A stretch of 64,000 nt of DNA from Anaerolineae bacterium (GTDB taxonomy: Bacteria; Chloroflexota; Anaerolineae; Aggregatilineales; Phototrophicaceae): the NCBI GenBank assembly GCA_022823945.1, contig JAJEBK010000011.1:1-64000 (forward strand). Direction: 5' to 3'. Positions 18,522 through 27,063 of this stretch are shown here, one piece after another. Made by a program: the position numbers and the translations under genes. Under the pieces are notes generated by a model that worked only from the letters and a program-made list of their open reading frames with translations, did no database searches and had not been told where the DNA came from. Numbering within the stretch: position 1 is the stretch's first letter; the number at the start of each line of letters is the position of its first letter.

Positions 18522-18611
18522 GACTTGGGGAGCTTGCGTGAGTAGGCTGAGAGGGTGTGTGAGCACACCGACCCATCAACCTGATCCAGGTAATGCTGGC
18601 GTAGGGATGTC
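18522..18611 (+). promoter_or_regulatory. TPP riboswitch (THI element)
   Basis: The conserved blocks occur in order: GGGGAGC at 18527, GCTGAGAGGGTG at 18546, then ACCC and CAACCTGATCCAGGTAATG followed by CTGGCGTAGGGA (18571-18606). This is the thiamine pyrophosphate aptamer. It precedes thiBPQ, so thiamine import is expected to be shut down when TPP is abundant. The 139 bases between aptamer and thiB hold no clear terminator. Control may be by masking the thiB ribosome site (AGGAGGGG), but no pairing was demonstrated. Confidence 0.93.
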
Positions 18612-18750
18612 AAAATCACCCCCACTGTGAAGCGTGCCGAAGAGTTACCGCGGCGCGTTGTTGATTCCTGCACCGGCTCCTCTTCAGTCTCATCCACCAG
18701 TTCGCTGTGAAATCGGCGTTCTGCATTTGGCAATAGGAGGGGAGCATTCA

Positions 18751-19800
18751 ATGAAGGTACGCATTCTGCTGATTATCGTTCTGCTGGTCGCCGCGCTTGT
18801 CTCACAGGCGCAAGAGGCGGACACGGTCGTGCTGGTGACGCATGACAGCTTCGCCATATCTGAGTCTGTGCTGGAAAGTTTTGAATCCCATACCGGCATC
18901 GTGGTCGAAGTGCTGCGAGCTGGCGACGCCGGGCAGATGGTCAACCAAGCCATCCTGAGCAAAAACAATCCGCTGGGCGATGCCTTGTATGGCATCGACA
19001 ATACATTTTTGAGCCGCGCGCTGGATGCCGAGATCTTTGCGCCTTATCAATCGCCGGCGCTGGACACGGTCGCCGCGGATTTCCAAAGGGACGATGACTT
19101 CCGCGTCACGCCTGTCGACTTCGGCGATGTTTGCCTCAATTACGATATCGCCTGGTTCGCCGAGAACGAGCTGGCGCTGCCGCAGGCGTTGGACGAGCTG
19201 ACAGACGAAGCCTACGCTGGCTTGCTGGTGGTCGAAAACCCCGCCACATCTTCGCCGGGCTTGGCATTCTTGCTGGCGACTATCGAGCAGTTCGGCGACG
19301 AGAGCGAGGGCGGTTATCTGGATTACTGGGCAGCTTTGCGCGCCAATGATGTGCTGGTCGCGGATGGCTGGACAGACGCCTACTACGGCGAATTCACAGT
19401 CGGCAGCCGTGGCGCGGGGTCGCGTCCCCTGGTGGTCAGCTATGCCAGCAGCCCGCCCGCCGAGGTCATCTATGGCGAAGATCCAGAAGCCGGCGCGGTC
19501 ACCGGAGCGCTAATCGCCGCCGGCATGTGTTTCCGCCAGGTTGAATATGTCGGCGTGCTGGACGGGGCTGCCAACGAAGCTGGCGCGCAGCTGCTCATCG
19601 ACTTCATGCTCAGCGCCGAGTTTCAAGCCGATATGCCGCTGAACATGTTCGTCTTCCCCGTGGTGGAAGCGATCGAATTGCCAGAGGCATTTGTTGCCTA
19701 CGCCCAGATTCCCGTTCAGCCGGCATTTGTCGAGCCCGCGGATATCGAAGCCAATCGCGAAGCCTGGATTCAAGCCTGGGCAGAGGTGATGCTGCGGTGA
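18751..19800 (+). CDS. thiB: Thiamine ABC transporter substrate-binding protein
   Basis: 349 residues. The ATG at 18751 follows a strong AGGAGGGG site, and the protein then begins with a signal peptide (MKVRILLIIVLLVAALVSQA), which rules out the longer frame from 18634. The body matches the ThiB/iron-type binding protein fold: VLVTHDSFAISESVLESFE near the N terminus, LYGIDNTFLSRAL near residue 85 and VVSYASSPPAEV near 230. It captures thiamine outside the membrane. The TPP riboswitch upstream and the permease and ATPase downstream fix the substrate with fair confidence. Confidence 0.9.
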   Translation: MKVRILLIIVLLVAALVSQAQEADTVVLVTHDSFAISESVLESFESHTGIVVEVLRAGDAGQMVNQAILSKNNPLGDALYGIDNTFLSRALDAEIFAPYQSPALDTVAADFQRDDDFRVTPVDFGDVCLNYDIAWFAENELALPQALDELTDEAYAGLLVVENPATSSPGLAFLLATIEQFGDESEGGYLDYWAALRANDVLVADGWTDAYYGEFTVGSRGAGSRPLVVSYASSPPAEVIYGEDPEAGAVTGALIAAGMCFRQVEYVGVLDGAANEAGAQLLIDFMLSAEFQADMPLNMFVFPVVEAIELPEAFVAYAQIPVQPAFVEPADIEANREAWIQAWAEVMLR

Positions 19801-21461
19801 GGGCCTGGCTGCCCAGGAGCGGCTATGCGCTGCACTTGCTGCCGCTGCTGTTTCTGGGCATTTTTTTCCTTTATCCGCTGCTGTCCATCCTTGATATCAG
19901 CCTGCGCCCTGATGGCGAGCTGGATTTGTCTGCCTTTGGGCGGCTGATTGCCAGCGACTATTACATCGAGACCTTGCTGTTCACCTGCTATCAAGCCGCT
20001 TTGTCCACTGTCCTTACGCTGTTGTTGGCCACGCCCTGCGCATTTGTCTTCGCCCGCTACCGATTTGCTGGCAAGTCGCTGCTGCTCTCTCTGTCCACGC
20101 TGCCTTTTGTGCTGCCGACAGTCGTGGTTGCGCTGGCATTTGCCTCTCTGACGGGCAAAAACGGCATCGTGAACGATCTGTTGCGCGCACTTTTTTCGCT
20201 GGATTATGCGCCCATCCAACTGGAGCGCACGCTGTTTCTCATCCTCATCGCGCATGTTTTTTACAACTTTGCCATCGCCCTGCGCATCATGACAGGCTAT
20301 TGGGCATCGGTGGGCTTCGCCACAGAAGAAGCGGCGCGCTGCCTGGGGGCGGGCGCCTGGTCGGTCTGGCGCGATATCCGCCTGCCGCTGATCCGCCCGG
20401 CGCTGCTTTCAGCGGGCATCCTGGTCTTCATCTTCTGCTTCACCAGCTTCGGCGTGGTGCTGATCTTGGGCGGCATTCGTTTCGCCACGCTGGAAGTGCA
20501 GATTTATTATCAAGCGGTCAATATATTCAATTTGCCGCTGGCTGCCGCGCTGTCCATCGTGCAAATCCTGTCCATGCTCGCGCTGATGACGATCTACACG
20601 CGCCAGCAGAGGAATCTGCAGTTGCGACTGGCAAGCAGCGCCACAATCGCCAAAGTTCCTCGCACTGCCGCCGAGAAAGCCGCTGTTGCCAGTTGTGTCG
20701 GTATGATTTTGCTGCTGCTCTTGTCCCCGCTGGCTGCTTTGCTGGCGCGGGCGGTCATGGTTGACGGTCAACTTGATTTTTCCAACTTTTTGGCGCTGGC
20801 AGAAAAGTCGCGCGGTTCGCTGCTCTTCATCGCGCCGCTGGAAGCGATTGTGAATTCACTGCGATTCGCCTCGCTGGCGATGGCAGCTGCTTTGCTGTTG
20901 GGCATCATCGCCGCCAGCATGATCAAGCGGCGCGGACGGCTGGCGCGCTTGTGGGATCCACTCTTTATGCTACCATTGGCGACCAGCGCGGTTACCTTGG
21001 GCTTCGGATTCATTGTGGCCCTGTACGAGCCGCCAATCAACCTGCGTGCCAGCTGGCTGATCATACCCATATCGCATACGCTGGTCGCGCTTCCTTTTGT
21101 GATCCGCAGTGTGCTGCCCGCGATGCGTGCTATTCCGTCTTCGCTGGGAGAAGCCGCGCGGGTGCTGGGCGCAAAGCCACATCAGAAGCTGCTTTCCATT
21201 GATGCGCCGCTGTTGGGCAGGAGCATTGCCGTCGGCGCGACATTCGCTTTCACCGTGAGCATGGGCGAGTTCGGCGCGTCGCTGTTTGTGGCGCAGCGGG
21301 AATCGGTAACGATGCCGGTGGTCATCTATCGGCTGCTGGGCGATCCGGGTTTGGCATCCTACCGGCAGTCGCTGGCGATGAGCGTCTTGCTGATGCTGGT
21401 TTGCGCGGGCGGATTTATGCTCATCGAGAGGCTGCGCGTCGCTGGCGTGGGCGAATTCTGA
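19797..21461 (+). CDS. thiP: Thiamine ABC transporter permease
   Basis: 554 residues with about 12 membrane segments in two homologous halves, each with a permease EAA loop (EEAARCLGAGAWSVWRDIRLP near residue 180, GEAARVLGAKPHQ near 455). This double-length permease is typical of ThiP, which forms the whole membrane channel alone. The start is GTG at 19797, sharing four bases with the thiB stop (GTGA). Its stop overlaps the thiQ start (TGATG), so all three genes are translationally coupled. Confidence 0.9.
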   Translation: MRAWLPRSGYALHLLPLLFLGIFFLYPLLSILDISLRPDGELDLSAFGRLIASDYYIETLLFTCYQAALSTVLTLLLATPCAFVFARYRFAGKSLLLSLSTLPFVLPTVVVALAFASLTGKNGIVNDLLRALFSLDYAPIQLERTLFLILIAHVFYNFAIALRIMTGYWASVGFATEEAARCLGAGAWSVWRDIRLPLIRPALLSAGILVFIFCFTSFGVVLILGGIRFATLEVQIYYQAVNIFNLPLAAALSIVQILSMLALMTIYTRQQRNLQLRLASSATIAKVPRTAAEKAAVASCVGMILLLLLSPLAALLARAVMVDGQLDFSNFLALAEKSRGSLLFIAPLEAIVNSLRFASLAMAAALLLGIIAASMIKRRGRLARLWDPLFMLPLATSAVTLGFGFIVALYEPPINLRASWLIIPISHTLVALPFVIRSVLPAMRAIPSSLGEAARVLGAKPHQKLLSIDAPLLGRSIAVGATFAFTVSMGEFGASLFVAQRESVTMPVVIYRLLGDPGLASYRQSLAMSVLLMLVCAGGFMLIERLRVAGVGEF

Positions 21462-22477
21462 TGCTGCGGCTGGCGGCTGTGACGCATGCCTATGGCGATG
21501 TGGTCTCGCTGCGCGGCGTTACGCTGGACTTGCAGGCGGGCGAGATTCTTTGCCTGCTGGGTCCCAGCGGCTGTGGCAAAACGACGCTGCTGCGTATTAT
21601 CGCTGGCCTGGAGGGCAACTATAGCGGCGAAATCAGGCTGGACGGCGCAGACATCCGACCAGTGCCCGTCCATGAACGCGGCTTCGGCTTGATGTTTCAG
21701 GATTATGCGCTCTTCCCGCATATGTCTGTGAGGCAAAATATCGCTTATGGATTGAAGCGGCGCGGCGACAAGCGGCGGGACATACAGCGCCAGGTGGATG
21801 GCTTGCTGGAACGGGTCGGCCTGGCTGGTTTGGGCGCGCGGGATGTGGCGGCGCTTTCGGGCGGGCAGAAGCAGCGAGTGGCTTTGGCGCGCAGCCTGGC
21901 ACCCAACCCGCGGCTGCTGATGCTGGACGAGCCGCTGGGATCGCTGGATGCCCAGCTGCGCGATCAACTGGCGCTGGAATTGCGGGGACTGCTCAAAGAG
22001 GCCGGCATCGGCGCGATCTATGTGACGCACGATCGCCGCGAAGCCTTCGCTATTGCCGACCGCATCGCTGTGATGCACGCGGGCTGCATCCAACAATGCG
22101 ACTCGCCGCGTCAGCTCTATCACAAGCCGGCCAATGCGCAGGTCGCGCGCTTCCTGGGTTTGCGCAATCTATTTGCGCGCGCAGAAAATGCCCAGGCATT
22201 GCAATTGGCAAAGCAGGCGCGGGCGCTGGACAGCCAAACGCAGCACCTTTTGATTCATCCGCGCGGTATCAGCCTGGAACGCCCGGTATCTGCGCCGGCT
22301 GTCGATTTTTCTGCCACGCTCCTCGCAGCTGTCTTCCGTGGCGAGGATTGGGATATCCGCCTGCGTCTGGACGGTGATCTGCAACTGTCATTCTCGACGC
22401 GTGAATTGCCTGCGCAGATCGGCGAACCTGTGCGCGTGTTTGTGGCGCTGGAGGCTGTGCTGGCGCTGAACGACTAG
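21461..22477 (+). CDS. thiQ: Thiamine ABC transporter ATP-binding protein
   Basis: 338 residues from the ATG that overlaps the thiP stop. ABC ATPase motifs are complete: Walker A GPSGCGKTT near residue 35, Q-loop in FQDYALFPH, signature LSGGQKQR near 130, Walker B LLMLDEP near 150 and switch His in VTHDR. A C-terminal regulatory TOBE-like domain (about 235-338) makes it longer than E. coli ThiQ (232 residues) and more like ferric or sugar importer ATPases. It may therefore also serve other permeases, but the operon assigns it to thiamine. Confidence 0.88.
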   Translation: MLRLAAVTHAYGDVVSLRGVTLDLQAGEILCLLGPSGCGKTTLLRIIAGLEGNYSGEIRLDGADIRPVPVHERGFGLMFQDYALFPHMSVRQNIAYGLKRRGDKRRDIQRQVDGLLERVGLAGLGARDVAALSGGQKQRVALARSLAPNPRLLMLDEPLGSLDAQLRDQLALELRGLLKEAGIGAIYVTHDRREAFAIADRIAVMHAGCIQQCDSPRQLYHKPANAQVARFLGLRNLFARAENAQALQLAKQARALDSQTQHLLIHPRGISLERPVSAPAVDFSATLLAAVFRGEDWDIRLRLDGDLQLSFSTRELPAQIGEPVRVFVALEAVLALND

Positions 22478-22508
22478 ACCTTGCCTGTGCTGTTTGCGCG
22501 GCGGCATT

Positions 22509-22514
22509 TATAAT
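22509..22514 (+). promoter_or_regulatory. -10 box upstream of purH
   Basis: A perfect TATAAT lies 41 bases before the purH ATG, in the 77-base gap after thiQ. The nearest TTGCCT lies 22 bases upstream of it, too far for a standard -35, so only the -10 element is claimed. Confidence 0.4.
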
Positions 22515-22554
22515 CCGAATATCAAGTCGTACACACAGGTTCAAGGACGAAGCC

Positions 22555-24093
22555 ATGCCGCGGGCATTGATCAGCGTTTCCGACAAAACGGGCATCATTG
22601 ATTTCTCCAGAGAACTCATCGCGCTTGGCTGGGAGCTGGTGGCGAGCGGCGGGACAGGCGCGGCGCTGCTGGCGGGCGGCATTCCTGTCACCAGCGTCGA
22701 GAGTCTCACGGGCCAAGCCGAGCTGTTGGGCGGGCGCGTCAAGACCCTGCACCCGGCCATACATGGCGGCATTTTGGCGCGCGACAGCAGTGCGGACCTA
22801 AGCGAACTGGCGCAGCATGGCTACGCGCCTATTAGCCTGGTCGTCTGCAATCTGTATCCTTTCAGCGAGACGGTCGCAGCGGTCGATGTCGCGCTAGGCA
22901 ATGCCATCGAACAGATCGATATCGGCGGCGTCACGCTTTTGCGGGCTGCGGCGAAGAACTTTGCGCGCGTGACGGTGTTATGCGCTCCCGGCGATTATGG
23001 CGTGGTGATTTCGGCGCTAAAACACGACGGCGCAACCAGCAGCCAACTGCGACGCGAATTGGCGATTAAAGCTTTTGCCCATTGCCGCGATTATGATACG
23101 GCTATTCACGCCTGGCTTGCCGACTCCGATATTTCGCCAGCGGCCGACCAGGCTGTGCCCGATAGCATTTCCATCGGTCTTCGACGCAGCCATGACTTGC
23201 GATATGGCGAAAATCCGCATCAAGCCGCCGCCTATTTTTCGCGCGGCAAAAGTCAGACGCCACTGGGCGCGCAGCAACTGGGCGGCAAGCAGCTTTCATA
23301 CAACAACATCCTGGATGTCGATGCGGCCTGGCGGGCAGTCAGCAGCTTTGACGAGCCGACAGCCGTCATTGTCAAGCACCTGAATCCGACCGGGATCGCC
23401 AGCGCTCATCAGTTGACAGAAGCCTTTCCATTGGCGTTGGCATCGGATCCGCTTTCGGCTTTTGGCGGAATCATCGCCTTGAACCGCGCAGTTGATGTCG
23501 AGCTGGTGGGCGCGCTGGGCACGCTCTTTATCGAAGGGTTGATTGCGCCAGGCTTCACCGACGCAGCGATTGAACAGCTGCGCAAACGGCGGGCGAATTG
23601 TCGCCTCTTGCAGATGCCGCGCACATTTGACGACGCTGGCTACGAGTTGCGCGGCGTCATGGGTGGCTTGCTTTTGCAACGGTACGACCTGGGCGATCCA
23701 ACCGGGACGCAACTGACGACAGTGACGCGGCGCGCTCCGACACAGGCTGAACTGGCTTCCTTGCGATTCGCCTGGCGAGCCGCGCAGCATGTCAAGTCGA
23801 ATGCCATTGTGCTGGCGCGCTCCAAGCGGACTGTCGGCATAGGCGGCGGCTTGCCCAGTCGCGTTGATGCGGCGGAACTGGCGATCAGCAAGGCGGGTGC
23901 AGAAGCAAAAGACGCGGCGATGGCATCGGACGCCTTCTTCCCCTTCCCAGACAGCATTGAGCGGGCGGCGCAGGCTGGCATTCGCTGCATCATCCAGCCG
24001 GGCGGCTCCATCCGCGACGCGCAAGTTATCGAAGCCGCCGACCGCTATGATATGGCGATGGTGTTCACCGGGACACGCCACTTCCGCCATTAA
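22555..24093 (+). CDS. purH: Bifunctional AICAR formyltransferase/IMP cyclohydrolase
   Basis: 512 residues, full length. It catalyses the last two steps of IMP synthesis. The N-terminal MGS-like cyclohydrolase domain (1-190) shows ALISVSDKTG, LVASGGTG and GGRVKTLHPAIHGG. The transformylase domain (200-512) shows RYGENPHQ near residue 216, the catalytic Lys-His in VKHLNPTG near 275 and the C-terminal QPGGSIRD. The usual NPCG reads NPTG here. The gene is probably monocistronic. It converges on secF with only two bases between the stops. Confidence 0.95.
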   Translation: MPRALISVSDKTGIIDFSRELIALGWELVASGGTGAALLAGGIPVTSVESLTGQAELLGGRVKTLHPAIHGGILARDSSADLSELAQHGYAPISLVVCNLYPFSETVAAVDVALGNAIEQIDIGGVTLLRAAAKNFARVTVLCAPGDYGVVISALKHDGATSSQLRRELAIKAFAHCRDYDTAIHAWLADSDISPAADQAVPDSISIGLRRSHDLRYGENPHQAAAYFSRGKSQTPLGAQQLGGKQLSYNNILDVDAAWRAVSSFDEPTAVIVKHLNPTGIASAHQLTEAFPLALASDPLSAFGGIIALNRAVDVELVGALGTLFIEGLIAPGFTDAAIEQLRKRRANCRLLQMPRTFDDAGYELRGVMGGLLLQRYDLGDPTGTQLTTVTRRAPTQAELASLRFAWRAAQHVKSNAIVLARSKRTVGIGGGLPSRVDAAELAISKAGAEAKDAAMASDAFFPFPDSIERAAQAGIRCIIQPGGSIRDAQVIEAADRYDMAMVFTGTRHFRH

Positions 24094-24095
24094 TT

Positions 24096-25049
24096 TCAGA
24101 CAGCTTCGACAGCAGCCTCATCAACGCGGCCACCGAGGAAAGGCAGCTCGCCCTGTTCCCAAGCCACCAGCAGCGGCACAGCGGTGAAGATCGATGAATA
24201 GGTGCCGCTCAGCAAGCCGATGAACAAGATAGCGATGAATTGTTTGACTGTCTCGCCACCGAAGAGCAGGATGGCGATCATGATGAAAAAAGCGTTCAAT
24301 TGCGTGGCCAGCGAGCGATGGATGGTCTCCCAGATGCTGCGATTGACGATAGTCTCGTAGGGTTCGCCCAAGTGCTTGGGGATATTTTCGCGGATGCGGT
24401 CGAAGACGACGATAGAATCTTGCACAGAAAACCCCACCACCGTCAGCACCGCCGTCAGGAAGAGCGCATCGATCTCCCAGCCCAGCAGCAAGCCAAAGAG
24501 CGACATCACGCCCATCACAACCAGAATGTCATGGATCATGGCGGCGATGGCGCAGACGCCGTACCGAATGGCGTTGGGCACCTGGCGGAAGGCGATGACG
24601 ATGAAGCCGGTGATCACCAGCGCGCCCACAGCCACAGCCGCCAATGCCGAGCGCGTAACTTCGCCGCCGATGGTCGCCGAAACCGTTTCTATGCCGAAGC
24701 TGTCGCGGTCGATCGGCGCGAGTTCGCCCAGGCTCTCCAGAATGTCGTTGGTCCTGGCCACTTCATGAAAACCCGCCCGCACCGACCAACGGAAGTCGTC
24801 TGCGCCGCCGATCTGCTGGATGATTACATTGTCATCGCCAAAATTCGTGAAGACGCGGCGTATGCCATCTTCGCTCGCCCCGGCATCCTCAAACTTTAGC
24901 TCGTAGATACTGCCGCCCAGAAAGTCGATGCTCAGGCGGAAGGGCGCGCCAGTTGTCACGGTCGAATAGAGCATAATCGCCAAACCCGGCACGATCACCA
25001 GAGTTGATAGAACGAAAAACCAGCGGCGCTTTTGAACGATAGTAAACAT
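24096..25049 (-). CDS. secF: Protein translocase subunit SecF
   Basis: 317 residues from the ATG at 25049, 16 bases after the secD stop; an in-frame extension into secD is rejected. Six membrane segments are visible with the SecF pattern: N-terminal VQKRRWFFVLSTLVIVPGL, then SIDFLGGS near residue 47 and the helix-4 region VGFSVQDSIVVFDRIREN near 220. With SecD it uses the proton gradient to pull exported proteins across the membrane. The C terminus has an acidic tail. Confidence 0.93.
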   Translation of the reverse strand: MFTIVQKRRWFFVLSTLVIVPGLAIMLYSTVTTGAPFRLSIDFLGGSIYELKFEDAGASEDGIRRVFTNFGDDNVIIQQIGGADDFRWSVRAGFHEVARTNDILESLGELAPIDRDSFGIETVSATIGGEVTRSALAAVAVGALVITGFIVIAFRQVPNAIRYGVCAIAAMIHDILVVMGVMSLFGLLLGWEIDALFLTAVLTVVGFSVQDSIVVFDRIRENIPKHLGEPYETIVNRSIWETIHRSLATQLNAFFIMIAILLFGGETVKQFIAILFIGLLSGTYSSIFTAVPLLVAWEQGELPFLGGRVDEAAVEAV

Positions 25050-25065
25050 GTCGGCAGCCCCCCTC

Positions 25066-26562
25066 TCAAGCGCCCAGCAGCGCGCGGTTGTTCTCGATGC
25101 GGCTGCGGAAAAGCCCAACGAGGATGTACAAGAAGGTGCGCGTTACGATGACGGCGGTGAACAAGTTGAGCATCAGCCCGATCGCCAGCGTCACCGCGAA
25201 ACCAGCCACGATGCTTGCGCCCGGCGTCTGCCCGAACATGAACAAGATGCCGCAGATGATGATGGTCGACAGGTTGCTGTCGCGGATGGATGTCCAGGCG
25301 CGGTCGAAGCCGGCTTTCAGCGCCGCCTCAAGCCCCAAGCCCGCTCGCAGTTCTTCCTTGATTCGCTCGAAGATCAGAATGTTGCCATCCACCGCCGTAC
25401 CAATGGATATGAGAAAGCCGGTTATGGCGGGCAATGTCAGCGTAACCGGCAGCAGCTTGAACACGGCGATATTCAGAAAGATGAAAACGACCAGCGCCAG
25501 GTCGGCAGCCAAGCCCGGCAGGCGATAATAAATGAGCATGAATGCCAGCACGACGAGCACGCCAATGACGCCCGCCTGCACGCTCAGCCGCACCGACTCT
25601 TGCCCCAGCGTCGCGCCGACTTCTTGCGTGCTTTCGATGCGCAAGGGGATAGGCAGCGCGCCCGAACGCAGTTGCAAGGCCAGGGTGTTGGCTTCGTCTT
25701 CTGTGAATTGACCGCTGATGACGCCACCGCTGCTCAATTGCGCCTGGATGACTGGCGCAGACAGCACTTCGCCATCCAGCACGATCGCCATGGGCTGGCC
25801 GATGCGTTCCGCTGTAAAGCCGCCGAAAACGGACTGGAACTCTTCTTTGATCTCAAAATTGATCATCCATTCGGCGCTGCCTGTGCCTTGCGGCGGGGCG
25901 AGCACGGCGCTGGCCGCCTGCAGTCCGGCACCGGTCATCACGGTGCGGAATGGCAAGCCAGTCACTGGATGCGCGCGCCGAGCGGCCAGCGGGTCTTCTT
26001 CGCCTTCGGGCACGGTGGCATTGCGGCGCATCTCGACTTGTTCGCTGGTTACGATCTCGCTGCCCACCAGGTCATAGGTCTGGGCGCTGAGCCCGCCGAA
26101 GTCCACGAATTCCAGCAAGGCGGTCTGCTGGATGGTGGCGATAGCTTGTTGTGGGTCGCGTACGCCGGGCAGCTCGACCAGGATGCGGTCGCGCCCCTGC
26201 ACTTGCACGGTTGCTTCGGTCAAACCCAACGCATTGACGCGCCGCGAGACATTGTTGGCTGTTTCGCCCAGGTCTTCGGCGGAGAAGCTGTCGGTGGCGA
26301 TATCGGCTTGCAGCAAGACGCGCAAACCCCCGACCAGATCCAAGCCCAGGCTTTGTGTGATATTGAGCGCGAATTCGGGCAGGCCATCGCCATCGGAGTC
26401 AAATTCCAGATTTTCAGTGCACTTCAGGTTGGCGCGCGCAGCATCATCGGCAGCGGCGCAGGCAGCGGCATCCACGCCCTTGCTCTCGGGTGGAGTCGCT
26501 ACCCAGATGCAAAAGGCGCTGAGTATGACGATAAAGAGTAGCCAGCGGCTGTGTCTGCTCAT
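25066..26562 (-). CDS. secD: Protein translocase subunit SecD
   Basis: 498 residues. One N-terminal membrane segment, a periplasm-side P1-type domain (about 55-300; LGLDLVGGLRVLLQ near residue 72, AEDLGETANNVSRRVNALGLTEA in two parts, and GSAEWMINFEIKEEFQ), then five membrane segments. TAVDGNILIFERIKEELRAG near residue 400 is the signature of the transmembrane core. It overlaps yajC by four bases and is followed by secF. It works with SecYEG in protein export. Confidence 0.93.
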   Translation of the reverse strand: MSRHSRWLLFIVILSAFCIWVATPPESKGVDAAACAAADDAARANLKCTENLEFDSDGDGLPEFALNITQSLGLDLVGGLRVLLQADIATDSFSAEDLGETANNVSRRVNALGLTEATVQVQGRDRILVELPGVRDPQQAIATIQQTALLEFVDFGGLSAQTYDLVGSEIVTSEQVEMRRNATVPEGEEDPLAARRAHPVTGLPFRTVMTGAGLQAASAVLAPPQGTGSAEWMINFEIKEEFQSVFGGFTAERIGQPMAIVLDGEVLSAPVIQAQLSSGGVISGQFTEDEANTLALQLRSGALPIPLRIESTQEVGATLGQESVRLSVQAGVIGVLVVLAFMLIYYRLPGLAADLALVVFIFLNIAVFKLLPVTLTLPAITGFLISIGTAVDGNILIFERIKEELRAGLGLEAALKAGFDRAWTSIRDSNLSTIIICGILFMFGQTPGASIVAGFAVTLAIGLMLNLFTAVIVTRTFLYILVGLFRSRIENNRALLGA

Positions 26563-26909
26563 GTTTTTTCGCCTTCCTCGCTGGTCGACGCTTGATTGCG
26601 GATGCGGCCGGCACCACGGGCGGCGCTTTCTGTGATGGCTTGCGGGTCATAGACTTGCTGCAGAGCGGCTGTCAGCAGCTTGATGCGCACGCCAGCGGCG
26701 ATCTCGATAATTGATACGCCAGCCGCCACATCAATATCAATGATCACCCCGACGATGCCGCCATAGGTAACCACCTCGTCACCCACATGCAAGGCGCGCA
26801 CGATTTTCTGCTTGTGCTGGAAGGCGCGCTGCTTGGGGAAGATGACCATCGCCCAATAGCCGCCCAGCGCCAGCGAAAGCACCGCAAAGACTAGCACGAA
26901 TTCTGGCAT
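26559..26909 (-). CDS. yajC: Preprotein translocase accessory subunit YajC
   Basis: 116 residues: one N-terminal membrane helix (about 2-24), the signature FPKQRAFQHKQKIVRALHVG, then DEVVTYGGIVGVI, and a charged C-terminal tail. YajC associates with SecDF. It is the first gene of a yajC-secD-secF operon and has a promoter at 26948-26976. Confidence 0.9.
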   Translation of the reverse strand: MPEFVLVFAVLSLALGGYWAMVIFPKQRAFQHKQKIVRALHVGDEVVTYGGIVGVIIDIDVAAGVSIIEIAAGVRIKLLTAALQQVYDPQAITESAARGAGRIRNQASTSEEGEKT

Positions 26910-26947
26910 GGCTGCCTTTGTTCAATGGCTAATCGCAATTCGCCTGT

Positions 26948-26976
26948 AGTATAGTGGCGAATGCAGGGCATATCCA
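26948..26976 (-). promoter_or_regulatory. Promoter of the yajC-secDF operon
   Basis: TGGATA (26976-26971), a 17-base spacer and TATACT (26953-26948) on the minus strand, about 39 bases before yajC. The -10 and the next eight bases match those upstream of ctpA exactly. Confidence 0.5.
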
Positions 26977-26991
26977 GACCGCATCGTTTGC

Positions 26992-27021
26992 TTGACTATG
27001 CGACCAGATATCTTATACAAT
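26992..27021 (+). promoter_or_regulatory. Promoter of the CARDB protein gene
   Basis: TTGACT (26992-26997) is followed by TATACA at 27014-27019 (16-base spacer) or TACAAT at 27016-27021 (18-base spacer). The start codon is about 40 bases further on. The region is divergent from the yajC promoter. Confidence 0.5.
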
Positions 27022-27063
27022 ACAGTTCGAACTTGTCGCCAGCGAGTGAGGTGGGCAGAAAAA

